DNA of 36,283 bases from Verrucomicrobiota bacterium (GTDB lineage: Bacteria > Verrucomicrobiota > Verrucomicrobiia > Limisphaerales > CAIMTB01): assembly GCA_963205105.1 (NCBI GenBank), contig CAUJJW010000284.1, positions 1-36,283 on the forward strand, given 5' to 3'. Position 1 is the stretch's first letter. Each line of letters opens with the position of its first letter. The notes under the pieces are model-generated. The model saw only the letters and a program-made list of their open reading frames with translations, ran no database searches and was not told the DNA's origin. A program made the translations under genes and the position numbers. This document shows positions 16,953-25,566 of this stretch, one piece after another.

Positions 16953-17115
16953 GGGATAATCCGCGGCAGGGGGACGGGCCGTTCAGCTCACGGCCAGTTG
17001 AACGTCCCCGGGCAGCGGGAGGGCCAAGCCTGACCTGTGGGAGCCATGCCCGTGAAGAGGAAAAAGGCGGGTCTTCGCCGTGGCGCGCGTGGCTGGATTT
17101 TGGCATGCTGCAACC

Positions 17116-17691
17116 GTGCGTCCCTTGTCGATCCTCGGATGGCTGGCTGTTTTGGTCCTGGCCGGGGGGTGTGCTTCGCCGGTGTCCGGCCATAAGATTT
17201 CGTGGCGGACCTTGTCCCGTGGATTGACCAGCGGGTTGACCGAGCCCCGGCGTGAGGTCATCCGGGAGGAGGTTGAATTCCTCAAGCTCTGGGCGGAGCA
17301 CGCGTCGGACGTCAACCGGCCGGCTCTTCCGCCCGAGGTGGATTTCGACAAGGAAATGGTGGTGGTGGTTGCGATGGGCAATCGGCCGACGGGCGGCTAT
17401 CTGACGGAAGTCGTGGATATGGAACTGAAGGGGCGAAAGCTCAAGGTTCTGGTCGGCGAGCGGGAGCCCATCCCCGGGGTGATCCAGGTGCAACGGGTGA
17501 CCCAACCGTTCCAGTTTGTGGCTCTGCCCATGGTGACCGGCCGGATTGAATTCAGAACCGTGCGGGAGGCCGCGAAACCGGTCCGACGATCCAGGGAACG
17601 GGAAACCGACGGGGCGAACGGGACAAGCTCCACGCGGTCCGCAGGTCGATCCTCCGAGCCGGCGACATCACCGCGGGGCGCCGTGAAATAG
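17116..17691 (+). CDS. Lipoprotein with PrcB_C-like domain
   Basis: From GTG 17116 the product is 191 aa and begins with a lipoprotein signal (MRPLSILGWLAVLVLAGGC), the lipobox LAGGC giving acylation at Cys19. The central part (EVDFDKEMVVVVAMGNRPTG, GGYLTEVVDMELKG, VTQPFQFVALP) matches the PrcB C-terminal domain pattern, in which a 'G.RPTGGY' loop and a final 'TQP...V..P' strand are typical. PrcB in Treponema stabilises the PrcA protease; other members are of unknown role. The last 40 residues are Arg/Ser-rich and probably disordered. An upstream in-frame GTG at 17080 is possible and would lengthen the n-region by 12 residues. It is divergent from lysC and monocistronic. Confidence 0.75.
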   Translation: MRPLSILGWLAVLVLAGGCASPVSGHKISWRTLSRGLTSGLTEPRREVIREEVEFLKLWAEHASDVNRPALPPEVDFDKEMVVVVAMGNRPTGGYLTEVVDMELKGRKLKVLVGEREPIPGVIQVQRVTQPFQFVALPMVTGRIEFRTVREAAKPVRRSRERETDGANGTSSTRSAGRSSEPATSPRGAVK

Positions 17692-17739
17692 GCCGGGGTC
17701 GGGGGTGCAGTACTGGGGTTTTGGAGGGTGTGCGATGGG

Positions 17740-17791
17740 CTGTTCTCCAAGATTCAAATGCTGTTTAAAATGTTGATCATTATTGGTTTGC
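17740..17791 (+). promoter_or_regulatory. AT-rich leader in front of the CHAT gene
   Basis: The 50 nt before the CHAT gene are clearly richer in A/T than the surroundings (TTTAAAATG, TTGATCATTATT, including the palindrome TGATCA), as expected for a promoter. I cannot place -35 and -10 boxes with confidence, and no Shine-Dalgarno site precedes the ATG. Confidence 0.3.
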
Positions 17792-19675
17792 ATGAAAGTT
17801 AAATCTTCAATCCAGACCGAGGAAGACGCTCTTCCGGAAAGCGGGCTCAAGGGGATTGTCGTCTCGCGTCAACGCCAGCGGCAGCTGGAGATCGCGTTGT
17901 TTTCGGGAAGCCTCACCTCGGTGCCCAGCCGAGCCTATCTGCTGGGGTTGTTCGAGGGCGTGGCGCCAGCTGGGGCGGCATATGCGGTGGACGCGCTGAT
18001 GGGGCAGGCGGTCAGTGATTTTGTTCGACGCCGTATGCTCAGCGGCCGCCTGGGAGAGATTTTCGTCATGCCCAAAGGACGGTCTTTTGTGTTGGCGGAT
18101 CATGTGATTTTCGTTGGCTTGGGTGCATTTGATCGATTCCAGGGTTCCCTGGCTGGCACGGGAGAGGACGCGATGAGGTTGGTCTGCGAAAGTGTGGTGA
18201 GGACCTGTCTGCACGCGAACATCGAGGAATTTGCGACGGTTCTGATGGGGGGATCCGCCGCTTCTGGAACCGAGCAGGCGGTGGGAGTTTTTACCCGCAG
18301 TTTTCTGGAAGCCTTGAAGGCTGCGGACCCGCTGCGTCGGATTCGAAAAGTGACGCTCTGCGAAAACGACACGAAGCGGATGGATGAGATCCGCGGCGAA
18401 TTGCTGCGTTTGGCGACGACCGAAATGTTCGAGGATGTGGAATTGGAATTGGGGGATCTGCCGGTGCCCCGCGCGAAGGGTCCCGAGGTGGTGGTGTCGG
18501 AGGAAGGGTCCGCACGTCGTCCGGGGCCAAGTCCGATCTATTTGCTGACGAGGATGTTTGAATCGGGGCCTGAACGGACCGGAGGACCGCGGGTTGGGAC
18601 GGGGGCGAAGAAGAAACGCGGCGCCAGGGACTTTGAACTGGAGACGTCGCTGTTGCTGCCCGAGAGCAAGGCGGCGATCCTGACGATTCGGCGTCAGGTC
18701 ACCGCGGCGAGCAAGGATGCCGTGCTTTCAAAGATCGGGGCCGGGGGGTTCTCGGAAAAGGTTTTGGAGGAGATTGGGACCGGGCTTGTGGATCTGACCT
18801 TTGAGGAGAACACCCGGCAGGACGTCTTTCGGCGCGTTCGCAAGTATCGGGGGCGACCTCTGGTGGTGGTGCATGATCCCGTGGCTTCCCAGCTACCCTG
18901 GGAGGCCATCCGGTTTGGCGACTGGCGGCCGGCGTTGGAGGGAGGGATTTCCCGGCAACACCTGGACGCCAACCTGTCGATCGCCAAGTGGATCGAGGAA
19001 CGCCGGGTGCAGCCGACGCTGGAGGTTCTGTTGATCACCAATCCCACCGAAGACCTCGAGGGAGCCGAGGCCGAAGGTTCGAGGCTGAGGGACCTCTTGA
19101 GCAGCGTGGCCAGGGTGAGCCTGACCGAGCGAAGGGGCGATGCGGCCACCCGGGAACAATTGCTGCAAGATTTCCGGACCGGCCGGTTCGATGTGGTTCA
19201 TTATGCGGGGCATGCGTTCTTTTCGCCCGACCACCCAGGGCGCTCAGGGCTGTTGTGTGCTGGTCGGCAGGTTCTGAGTGGCGTCGATGTCGCCGGCTTG
19301 AGCCATTTACCCTCCCTGGTTTTCTTTAACGCCTGCGAAGCGGGGCGGATCCGGGGGACGCCGACCACGCGACCGGGGGCTGCTCGATCCCGAACGGCAG
19401 TGCGGGCGAGTTCGAAACTTCCAGCGGTCGACAATCTGAGCGTGGCTGCCGCTTTCATCCGGGGAGGGGTGGCAAATTTCCTGGGAACCTATTGGCCGGT
19501 CGGCGATGGCGCCGCCGAGATCTTTAGTCGCCACTTTTACCCGGCCCTGGTGCAGGGCTGCACCATGGGGGAAGCGATCCTGAACGCTCGGAAGTCGGTC
19601 GAAAAACAGGGGTCCGCCGATTGGGCAGACTATGTTTTTTATGGAAACCCCGATTTTGTACTAAAGACGAAATAG
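17792..19675 (+). CDS. CHAT-domain cysteine protease with macro/M17_N-like N-terminal domain
   Basis: From ATG 17792 the protein has 627 aa. The C-terminal CHAT domain (caspase-HetF-associated, about 330-627) contains VVHYAGHAFFSPDHPGRSGL with the likely catalytic His474 and VFFNACEAGR with Cys515, then AAAFIRGGVANFLGTYWPV and YGNPDFVLK, all typical. The N-terminal part (about 12-225) follows the pattern of the aminopeptidase M17 N-terminal/macro-like domain: LGLFEGVAPAGAAYAVDALM, GRLGEIFVMP, VIFVGLGAFDRFQ. No M17 metallopeptidase domain follows. A charged linker (about 225-300) joins the two. There is no signal peptide or membrane helix, so it is cytoplasmic. CHAT proteases often act in stress or immune pathways, the N-terminal domain acting as sensor. 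Here the ligand may be a nucleotide or ADP-ribose derivative, by inference only. A TTG three codons earlier is unlikely as start. Confidence 0.88.
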   Translation: MKVKSSIQTEEDALPESGLKGIVVSRQRQRQLEIALFSGSLTSVPSRAYLLGLFEGVAPAGAAYAVDALMGQAVSDFVRRRMLSGRLGEIFVMPKGRSFVLADHVIFVGLGAFDRFQGSLAGTGEDAMRLVCESVVRTCLHANIEEFATVLMGGSAASGTEQAVGVFTRSFLEALKAADPLRRIRKVTLCENDTKRMDEIRGELLRLATTEMFEDVELELGDLPVPRAKGPEVVVSEEGSARRPGPSPIYLLTRMFESGPERTGGPRVGTGAKKKRGARDFELETSLLLPESKAAILTIRRQVTAASKDAVLSKIGAGGFSEKVLEEIGTGLVDLTFEENTRQDVFRRVRKYRGRPLVVVHDPVASQLPWEAIRFGDWRPALEGGISRQHLDANLSIAKWIEERRVQPTLEVLLITNPTEDLEGAEAEGSRLRDLLSSVARVSLTERRGDAATREQLLQDFRTGRFDVVHYAGHAFFSPDHPGRSGLLCAGRQVLSGVDVAGLSHLPSLVFFNACEAGRIRGTPTTRPGAARSRTAVRASSKLPAVDNLSVAAAFIRGGVANFLGTYWPVGDGAAEIFSRHFYPALVQGCTMGEAILNARKSVEKQGSADWADYVFYGNPDFVLKTK

Positions 19676-19846
19676 GACAAGAGCATCGGGAAACGAGGTG
19701 AAACCGGGACTGTTGGGTGGTTGCCAGGGGTTCCGCCTAGTGAATTCCCTGAGTTCCGATTTGACACGAGGGGGTGCGGTCTCTTTTTCTTTCCATGCTT
19801 TTTGTCGTACCAAAACCCAGAGTCGTACTCCAACCCCGCTCCACCC

Positions 19847-20524
19847 TTGAAAACCACCCCACTCGTCATGGTCGGTGCTGTTCTGGCAGCGTCGATGTCC
19901 CCGATTTTCGCCGCCGGTTCGATTGTTTCCACGGGGACGGATGCGCCTCCGACAACGCTGGGGCTGTATACGCTGACGCCGTTTCCGCTCGGCTATGATG
20001 ATCCGAGGACCGGGTGGGTGACCGAAGTGCCGTCGCCGCTGGGTGGGAGCGTGGTGTTTAGCGAGGCGATGGAGATTCTGCAGATTGGTGCGGGGTGGAG
20101 CACCTGGAGCCATGGATTTTTGGGGGATGTTTACGCGGTTGATCTGAACATTCTCAACGCCAACAACCAGTACTCGGTGACGCTTGAGTTGCCTCCCAAG
20201 ACGGGGGCGTTTTTGTTTTACGCGGAACCGGCCTTCGACGGGTTGTTCACCATATCGGCCTCACTCGACGATGGGACGTTGTTGAGTCAGGAAATCGAGG
20301 GGCTGAGTGGAGCGGCTGGATTTGGTTTCACCGCACCGAAAGGTGCCTCGTTGTCATCGATTGTCGTCCTGAGCGAGATCCCGAACGTGGATTTCGCCAT
20401 TGGCGAGTTCAACATCGCCCGAACCATTCCATTAATCCCCGAAGCAGGAACCACCGTAGCCGGCCTGCTGGCGCTGGGGCTTGTGGTGGTTCCCGTGGCT
20501 CGGCGTTTCAGTATGAGGTGCTAG
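19847..20524 (+). CDS. PEP-CTERM-type surface protein
   Basis: The 225-aa product has a signal peptide (KTTPLVMVGAVLAASMSPIF, ending FAA-G). A beta-rich body of about 170 residues follows, and the C-terminus is IPEAGTTVAGLLALGLVVVP then VARRF, that is a PEP-like motif, hydrophobic helix and Arg cluster. This is the tripartite signal of exosortase substrates, with PEA instead of PEP. Such proteins are cut by exosortase and displayed with exopolysaccharide. TTG 19847 was chosen because it supplies a Lys-bearing n-region (MKTTPLV); ATG 19868 is the alternative and lacks a positive charge. The body domain is unfamiliar; it may be related to the PEP-CTERM families with jelly-roll folds. No exosortase gene lies in the window. 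Confidence 0.75.
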   Translation: MKTTPLVMVGAVLAASMSPIFAAGSIVSTGTDAPPTTLGLYTLTPFPLGYDDPRTGWVTEVPSPLGGSVVFSEAMEILQIGAGWSTWSHGFLGDVYAVDLNILNANNQYSVTLELPPKTGAFLFYAEPAFDGLFTISASLDDGTLLSQEIEGLSGAAGFGFTAPKGASLSSIVVLSEIPNVDFAIGEFNIARTIPLIPEAGTTVAGLLALGLVVVPVARRFSMRC

Positions 20525-20591
20525 AGCGGACCTGGTTCGCTCATCCCAATGACCGGACGCTCTACCTGCCGGAAGCGTCTTTTCGCCCGAA

Positions 20592-20634
20592 GCCAGAACG
20601 AGCCAACGCCGGCTGTTCTGGCGAGCATTGTTTT
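20592..20634 (+). terminator. Likely terminator after the PEP-CTERM gene
   Basis: GCCAGAAC (20592-20599) and AGCC (20601-20604) pair with GGCT (20611-20614) and GTTCTGGC (20615-20622), forming a 12-bp stem with one bulged G and a 6-nt loop. A short T-rich stretch (ATTGTTTTCG) follows. It lies 68 nt after the stop. The rest of the gene-free stretch 20525-20896 shows nothing I can name; it should also hold the promoter of the subtilase gene. Confidence 0.55.
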
Positions 20635-20896
20635 CGATTCATGTAGCGGCAGGCCTGGGAACGGCTATCGCCGGTGGTCTTGCGGGCCACAACTCTCCCT
20701 GTGTTTCGCTGGTTCAGTCGGCGTGCCGGGCTTTCTGCAAGTCGGTTTCCTTCTTGATTCCGCACGGTTGCCAAGGAATCTCCCTCGAAGTTCGAAAGTC
20801 TCGTGTGGTGAACGTTGCCTGGGTTTCCAGACGACGTGCCCAGGCTTCCGAGGTGCCGCGACCTGGAATTGATCCCCAACCCAACCCTACCCACCC

Positions 20897-23800
20897 ATGT
20901 CTCTACGCTCGTTGGTTTTGATTGCGGCGTTATCATCTGGTTTCCTGGCTGGCCTGGCTCCGGCGCACGGCGCCGTTCCTGAGGCGGTTTTGGCCAGGCC
21001 GGCACTCCAAAAGATCCATCCCAGCCTGCGGGCACCAGGAGTTCAGGCGAATGTTCTGATCCGCCTGGAGGACCCGCCGCTGGTGGCGCGATTGGGCAGG
21101 AACGCCAAACAACTCGGCTATAAGCTCAGCCGGAATGAACAGATGGCGTATGCCCGGCGGCTGAGGGCCAAGCAAGTCGAGGTGGCCAAGCGAATCCAGG
21201 CCGGCGGAGGGCAGGTGGTGGGTTACCTGACCGCCTCCCAGAATGCCGTTCTGGCGGTGCTGAACACGGATTTGCTGCCGGCGATCTCCGAGCTCGTGAC
21301 CGTCTCGGTCATCCGGCCGGTGATCGATTCCCAGATTCAGCTGGTTTCCACGGTGCCGCACATCGGGGCCACCTCGCTTCATGAGAATGGGGTCACCGGT
21401 GAGGGCATCCGCGTCGCGGTCCTCGACTCGGGCATCGACTACACCCATCGGAATTTCGGTGGTCCGGGAACGACGGCCGCCTACGCCCAGGCCTACGGAA
21501 CGGCTCCCGCCGATCCATTGAACACCACGCGCAACGGGCTTTTTCCCACCGACAAGGTCATCGGCGGATGGGATTTTGTCGGTGAAGTCTGGCCGAATGG
21601 GATCGAGGGAGATGAAGGGCCCATCGAACCGGATGAAGACCCGATCGATTTCGGCACGCACGGGTCCCACGTCGCGGACATCATCGCCGGGGCAAGCACG
21701 GACGGAACCCACAAGGGTGTGGCACCGGGCGCCAAGCTTTACGCCTTCAAGGTGTGCAGCGCGGTTTCCACGGCCTGCAATGGTTTTGCGATCCTCCTGG
21801 GACTGGATGCCTGTCTTCACCCGGATGATCCGGCGTTGAGTTTGGATGCGAGCAGCGACGGTCAGCTCTTCTCCATCGTCGAGAATCCTGTCGACGTGAT
21901 CAACATGTCGCTGGGTTCGGGCTACGGGCAGATCCAGGACGACAAGGCGTATGTGGTTCAGTTGCTCTCGGATTTTGGCATCACCGTGGTCACCGCGGCA
22001 GGCAACGACGGCGATCGTCCGTATGTGCTGGACTCGCCCAGTGTCGCGCCGGGGTCGATCAGCGTGGCGGAGACCCAGGTTCCCGGATCGAAGGCGTTCA
22101 CCCTCAGGCTGACCGCGGCAAGCAATCGGGGCGGAGTGGGAACGCTTCAGACCATTCTGAATACTGCGGACATTGCGTGGGCGCCGGTCGATCAGGCCGT
22201 TCAAGGTGCAGGCCTGGTGTTGGGACGCGGATGCCCGGGCGATGACTATCCGGTGTCGGATTCCGAAATCGCCGGCAAAGTCGCCGTGGTGGAGCGCGGG
22301 CTCTGCTCGGCCAGTGAGAAGATCGATCGCGCGGCCCGCGCCGGCGCTGTGGGGGTTGTCATCATCAACAACATCGCCGGCGATCCTCCGACCTTCAGCC
22401 AGGGCGCTGGGAGCGTGTTTGTTCCGAGCCTGGTGGTAGCGCGAACCGACGGGTACATGCTGCGGTCGCTGCTGGGACGGTCTCCGCGCGCGCAGATTTC
22501 TTTCGGGCCTTCCCTCTTCACGCCGCTGGTCGGGAGCATGGCGAGTACGTCCTCCCGCGGTCCAAGCGTGTCGTTTCAAACGATCAAGCCGGACATCGGA
22601 GCGCCGGGGGCGTCGGTGTCTGCAGAAGCTGGAACGGGAGCAGGAGAAACACCGTTTGGCGGGACCTCCGGCGCGACCCCGGTGATAGCGGGAGCGGCGG
22701 CTTTGCTGCAGAGCGCATCGCTGGAGGAGTCCGGTCTGTATTGGGCGCCCTGGGCGATCAAGGCACTGCTGATGAACAACGCCGAGCCCAACATTCTGGT
22801 CAATCCCGTTTCACAACCGGGGATCCTGGCTCCGATCACCCGGGTGGGCGCGGGCGAGGTGAGGGTGGATCGGGCGCTGGAAGCCAAAGCCTTCGCCGTG
22901 GTGGTCGAGCCGCCCATCGAAGACGGAGCGCCGTTGGACATCCAGGCCAGTCTGTCGTTTGGGTATCTTCCCTCCCTTCTGCCGGGGCCGATCGTTCTCA
23001 CGAAGACGATCGAGGTGGTGAACTTGGCCCCGGAGCCCCGGACCTTCACGGTGACCCGATCATTTCGCTATGCCGAGGATCAAGCCACCGGAGCTGTCGA
23101 GATCGCCCTTTCATCGCCGACGCTGGCCGTCCCGTCCCTGGGGCAGGGGGAAGTCATGGTGACCTTGACCCTGGACCCCACCAAGTTGCCGGAGTGGACG
23201 CTCAATGGCGGCATTCAGGGGGGGAACGGATCCTTGCTCCGGACCCTCGAGTTTGACGGGTACATCCAGCTTCAGGATGCGGAGGACACTCTCTCGCTTC
23301 CCTGGCACATCCTTCCCCGCAAGGCGGCCGATGTCGCCTTGAGCGCCGAAGTCGTCGAAGTGGGCGGCACCGTGCAACTCGGCAATGCCAATGGCGCCGT
23401 GGCGGGGATTTCCGAAGTCTTCGCCCTTGGGGGAACCAGCCCGATCGACTATCCGAAACCCGATGCCTTCGGCTTCAATGAAGCGCTTCCCGACCTCAAG
23501 GCAGCCGGGGTGCGGATGGTGGGCACTTACGTGGAATTCGCCCTGGCCTTCCACCATGAATGGAGTCACCCGGCCACGCCGGTCGGCGGTTTGGTCTTCG
23601 TCGATGCCGATTTCGATGGCTTCGAGGATTTCATGATCCTCACCACCGAGGCCACGGGGGCCGGCGTGGCGGAGGTCGTGGTGGACAACCTGAACACCGG
23701 AGCAACCGTGGGGATCTTTCCGTTGGACGCGGACTTGAACGCATCGGCGATGATTCTGCGCGTGCCGCTGAGTGTCCTCGGCCTGACTGCGACGAGCACC

Positions 23801-24097
23801 GTGGATTGGGTGGCGGTGTCCTGGGACAATTATTTCACCGGCAACATCTCCGACATCATCTTCGACGCAGAGAATTTCTTCCTCCGCCACACCCCAAGCA
23901 CTCCCCGATACGCGATCGCCAGTCCTTCGACCAAGACGGTGGCGATGGGCGGGGCCACCCCGCTGACGGTTTCCTCGGTCAGTGGTGGGGACGCGGCTTC
24001 CCCGTCGCAGACCGGCTTTCTGCTGGTCCACCGAAAGGCCCTTCCCGATCGGGGATCGGAAGTGCTCGAGGTTGTTCCTTCCGAAGACGTGCCGTAG
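20897..24097 (+). CDS. Secreted subtilisin-like serine protease (S8) with PA insert
   Basis: This 1066-aa protein has a signal peptide (about 1-26) and a propeptide (about 27-155) with an inhibitor-like region. The S8 catalytic domain shows the full triad: Asp177 in VAVLDSGIDYTH, His255 in FGTHGSHVADIIAG and Ser591 in FGGTSGATPVIAGAAALL, with the oxyanion Asn in TAAGND. A protease-associated (PA) domain sits between His and Ser (about 410-535; GKVAVVERGLCSASEKIDRA, AVGVVIINN). The architecture is that of Vpr/C5a-peptidase-type subtilases. The C-terminal 400 residues are beta-rich (Fn3-like) and end without a known anchor. It acts outside the cell on proteins. The next gene starts only 23 nt downstream, so the two may form an operon. 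Confidence 0.93.
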   Translation: MSLRSLVLIAALSSGFLAGLAPAHGAVPEAVLARPALQKIHPSLRAPGVQANVLIRLEDPPLVARLGRNAKQLGYKLSRNEQMAYARRLRAKQVEVAKRIQAGGGQVVGYLTASQNAVLAVLNTDLLPAISELVTVSVIRPVIDSQIQLVSTVPHIGATSLHENGVTGEGIRVAVLDSGIDYTHRNFGGPGTTAAYAQAYGTAPADPLNTTRNGLFPTDKVIGGWDFVGEVWPNGIEGDEGPIEPDEDPIDFGTHGSHVADIIAGASTDGTHKGVAPGAKLYAFKVCSAVSTACNGFAILLGLDACLHPDDPALSLDASSDGQLFSIVENPVDVINMSLGSGYGQIQDDKAYVVQLLSDFGITVVTAAGNDGDRPYVLDSPSVAPGSISVAETQVPGSKAFTLRLTAASNRGGVGTLQTILNTADIAWAPVDQAVQGAGLVLGRGCPGDDYPVSDSEIAGKVAVVERGLCSASEKIDRAARAGAVGVVIINNIAGDPPTFSQGAGSVFVPSLVVARTDGYMLRSLLGRSPRAQISFGPSLFTPLVGSMASTSSRGPSVSFQTIKPDIGAPGASVSAEAGTGAGETPFGGTSGATPVIAGAAALLQSASLEESGLYWAPWAIKALLMNNAEPNILVNPVSQPGILAPITRVGAGEVRVDRALEAKAFAVVVEPPIEDGAPLDIQASLSFGYLPSLLPGPIVLTKTIEVVNLAPEPRTFTVTRSFRYAEDQATGAVEIALSSPTLAVPSLGQGEVMVTLTLDPTKLPEWTLNGGIQGGNGSLLRTLEFDGYIQLQDAEDTLSLPWHILPRKAADVALSAEVVEVGGTVQLGNANGAVAGISEVFALGGTSPIDYPKPDAFGFNEALPDLKAAGVRMVGTYVEFALAFHHEWSHPATPVGGLVFVDADFDGFEDFMILTTEATGAGVAEVVVDNLNTGATVGIFPLDADLNASAMILRVPLSVLGLTATSTVDWVAVSWDNYFTGNISDIIFDAENFFLRHTPSTPRYAIASPSTKTVAMGGATPLTVSSVSGGDAASPSQTGFLLVHRKALPDRGSEVLEVVPSEDVP

Positions 24098-24120
24098 GAC
24101 CGGTTGCGGTTGAAACAGGC

Positions 24121-25512
24121 ATGAACCCCAAGTTGGCAGCGCTGCTGCAGGTGCTGGGTGTGAGGTTGGTTCAGGTCGTGCTGATCGGCGTCACCGCGTC
24201 AGCAGCGGCGGAACTGAAAGTGGACGTGGAAGTGGAGGAGGAACTCTACCGCTACGTTCCTGCGAACAACGGTGCCGGCCCCATGTGGTGCGCCGGTTCG
24301 ACCACGCTGGCCCGGATCGGCGACGCAGTTTACGCGACGGGACTGGAAACCATTCCGGACGCCAAGCCCCTGAACAATTGTCGATGGGTGCTGTGGCGGC
24401 GGGACCGGGACGGATGGAAGCGTCTTTATGCCGACGCAACCGGCCGGACGCGGGAACCTTCGCCGCTGGTGGTGACCCCCGATGGTTCCGTGCTGGTTTC
24501 CGGCAATCCCACTCTCTCACCGCCGGAGCGCGAGGGGGGTGGTCCCGCCCGTCCGGAAGTGATGCGGTTTCCGGCTTCGCAGGATGCGCCACCGGAACGG
24601 TGGCTGCCCGAGTGGCAGGGGCAGCCGAAGTTCACCGAGCACAGCTACCGAAGTTTTACCGCCGATGGTCGGCACGGAACCTGGATGCTGTTTCAGAACA
24701 TCGACTACACGCATGCCGAATGGGTGTTTCGCGACGCGGAGGGACGATGGGCGGGTCGGGGACGTTTGGAATGGCCATGGGGCGCTGAATACGCCAAGCC
24801 CCAGCCGATTCGGACCTGCTATCCGTCCGTGGGCCTGAACGGCCGGATGGTTCACTTTTTCGGAGTCAGCGACATTCTGGAACCCAACCCGGCGTGGCGC
24901 TCCTTCAAGAAGGAGTTGACGGGCAAGGAGTGGGATTACGACTTCCGACGCTTGTTCTACACCTGGAATCCCGACGTGACCCGGGAAGGGTTTCGCCCCT
25001 GGGTGGAGGTGGCCAGTCGTGAGGCGACCGCCGGAGGGGTTTCTCCGTGCGACCTCTGGATCGAACCCGGCGGCGCGGTACACGTGCTCTGGACGGAGCG
25101 GGCGCTGGATGAACGGCTGCGGTCGCGCTTCTTTCCCGAGGCCAAACAGTCGCACTCCCTCCGCCATGTCCGGATCGACGGCGGCCGACTGGGTGAGCGA
25201 CACACGCTGGCTGAATCGACCGAGGCGAAGCCCGCACCCGTGGTGAATGCCGCGCGCTTTCATCCGCTTCAGGATGGACGGCTGCTGGTCTTCAGCCACG
25301 TCTCAGGACCCGACGGCGGGAATCGAATCGCCGAGTTGAAACAGGACGGAACGTGGGGGCCGACGGTCGCCGTCCCGCTCACCCGGCCCTTCACCAGCTT
25401 TTTCACCGCCACGCCCCGCGCCGGAACCCAACCGTCGGAGTACCTCGATCTGATCGGTACCGTTTCCGGAAGCGAGCACGCCATCCACTACGCCCGGATT
25501 CGCGTGCGCTGA
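24121..25512 (+). CDS. Secreted protein of unknown family, possibly beta-propeller
   Basis: From ATG 24121 the product is 463 aa with a signal peptide (about 1-30, VVLIGVTASAAA-E). The body is rich in Trp and in repeated 'W...DA.G' and 'DG.W' strands (RWVLWRRDRDGWKRLYADATG, EWVFRDAEGRWAGRGRLEW, RIAELKQDGTWGP), plus blocks like 'PDGSVLVSGN' and 'FHPLQDGRLLVFSHV'. This suggests blade-like repeats of a BNR/sialidase-type propeller, but the Asp-box itself is not convincing, so no activity is assigned. The frame remains open far upstream over the subtilase gene, which is not meaningful. Its close spacing after the subtilase suggests joint expression. Confidence 0.65.
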   Translation: MNPKLAALLQVLGVRLVQVVLIGVTASAAAELKVDVEVEEELYRYVPANNGAGPMWCAGSTTLARIGDAVYATGLETIPDAKPLNNCRWVLWRRDRDGWKRLYADATGRTREPSPLVVTPDGSVLVSGNPTLSPPEREGGGPARPEVMRFPASQDAPPERWLPEWQGQPKFTEHSYRSFTADGRHGTWMLFQNIDYTHAEWVFRDAEGRWAGRGRLEWPWGAEYAKPQPIRTCYPSVGLNGRMVHFFGVSDILEPNPAWRSFKKELTGKEWDYDFRRLFYTWNPDVTREGFRPWVEVASREATAGGVSPCDLWIEPGGAVHVLWTERALDERLRSRFFPEAKQSHSLRHVRIDGGRLGERHTLAESTEAKPAPVVNAARFHPLQDGRLLVFSHVSGPDGGNRIAELKQDGTWGPTVAVPLTRPFTSFFTATPRAGTQPSEYLDLIGTVSGSEHAIHYARIRVR

Positions 25513-25566
25513 GGCCGGGGTGGTCCAACCTCGCCACGCGAGCCGTCAACTGACTAAGCTGTGCCC

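Noticed and set aside
15237..17033. 598-codon open frame on the plus strand
   Set aside because: Antisense to lysC and the ParB-like gene; lysC identity is beyond doubt.
17783..17791. TTG start for the CHAT gene
   Set aside because: The in-frame ATG three codons later is a better start and nothing supports the TTG.
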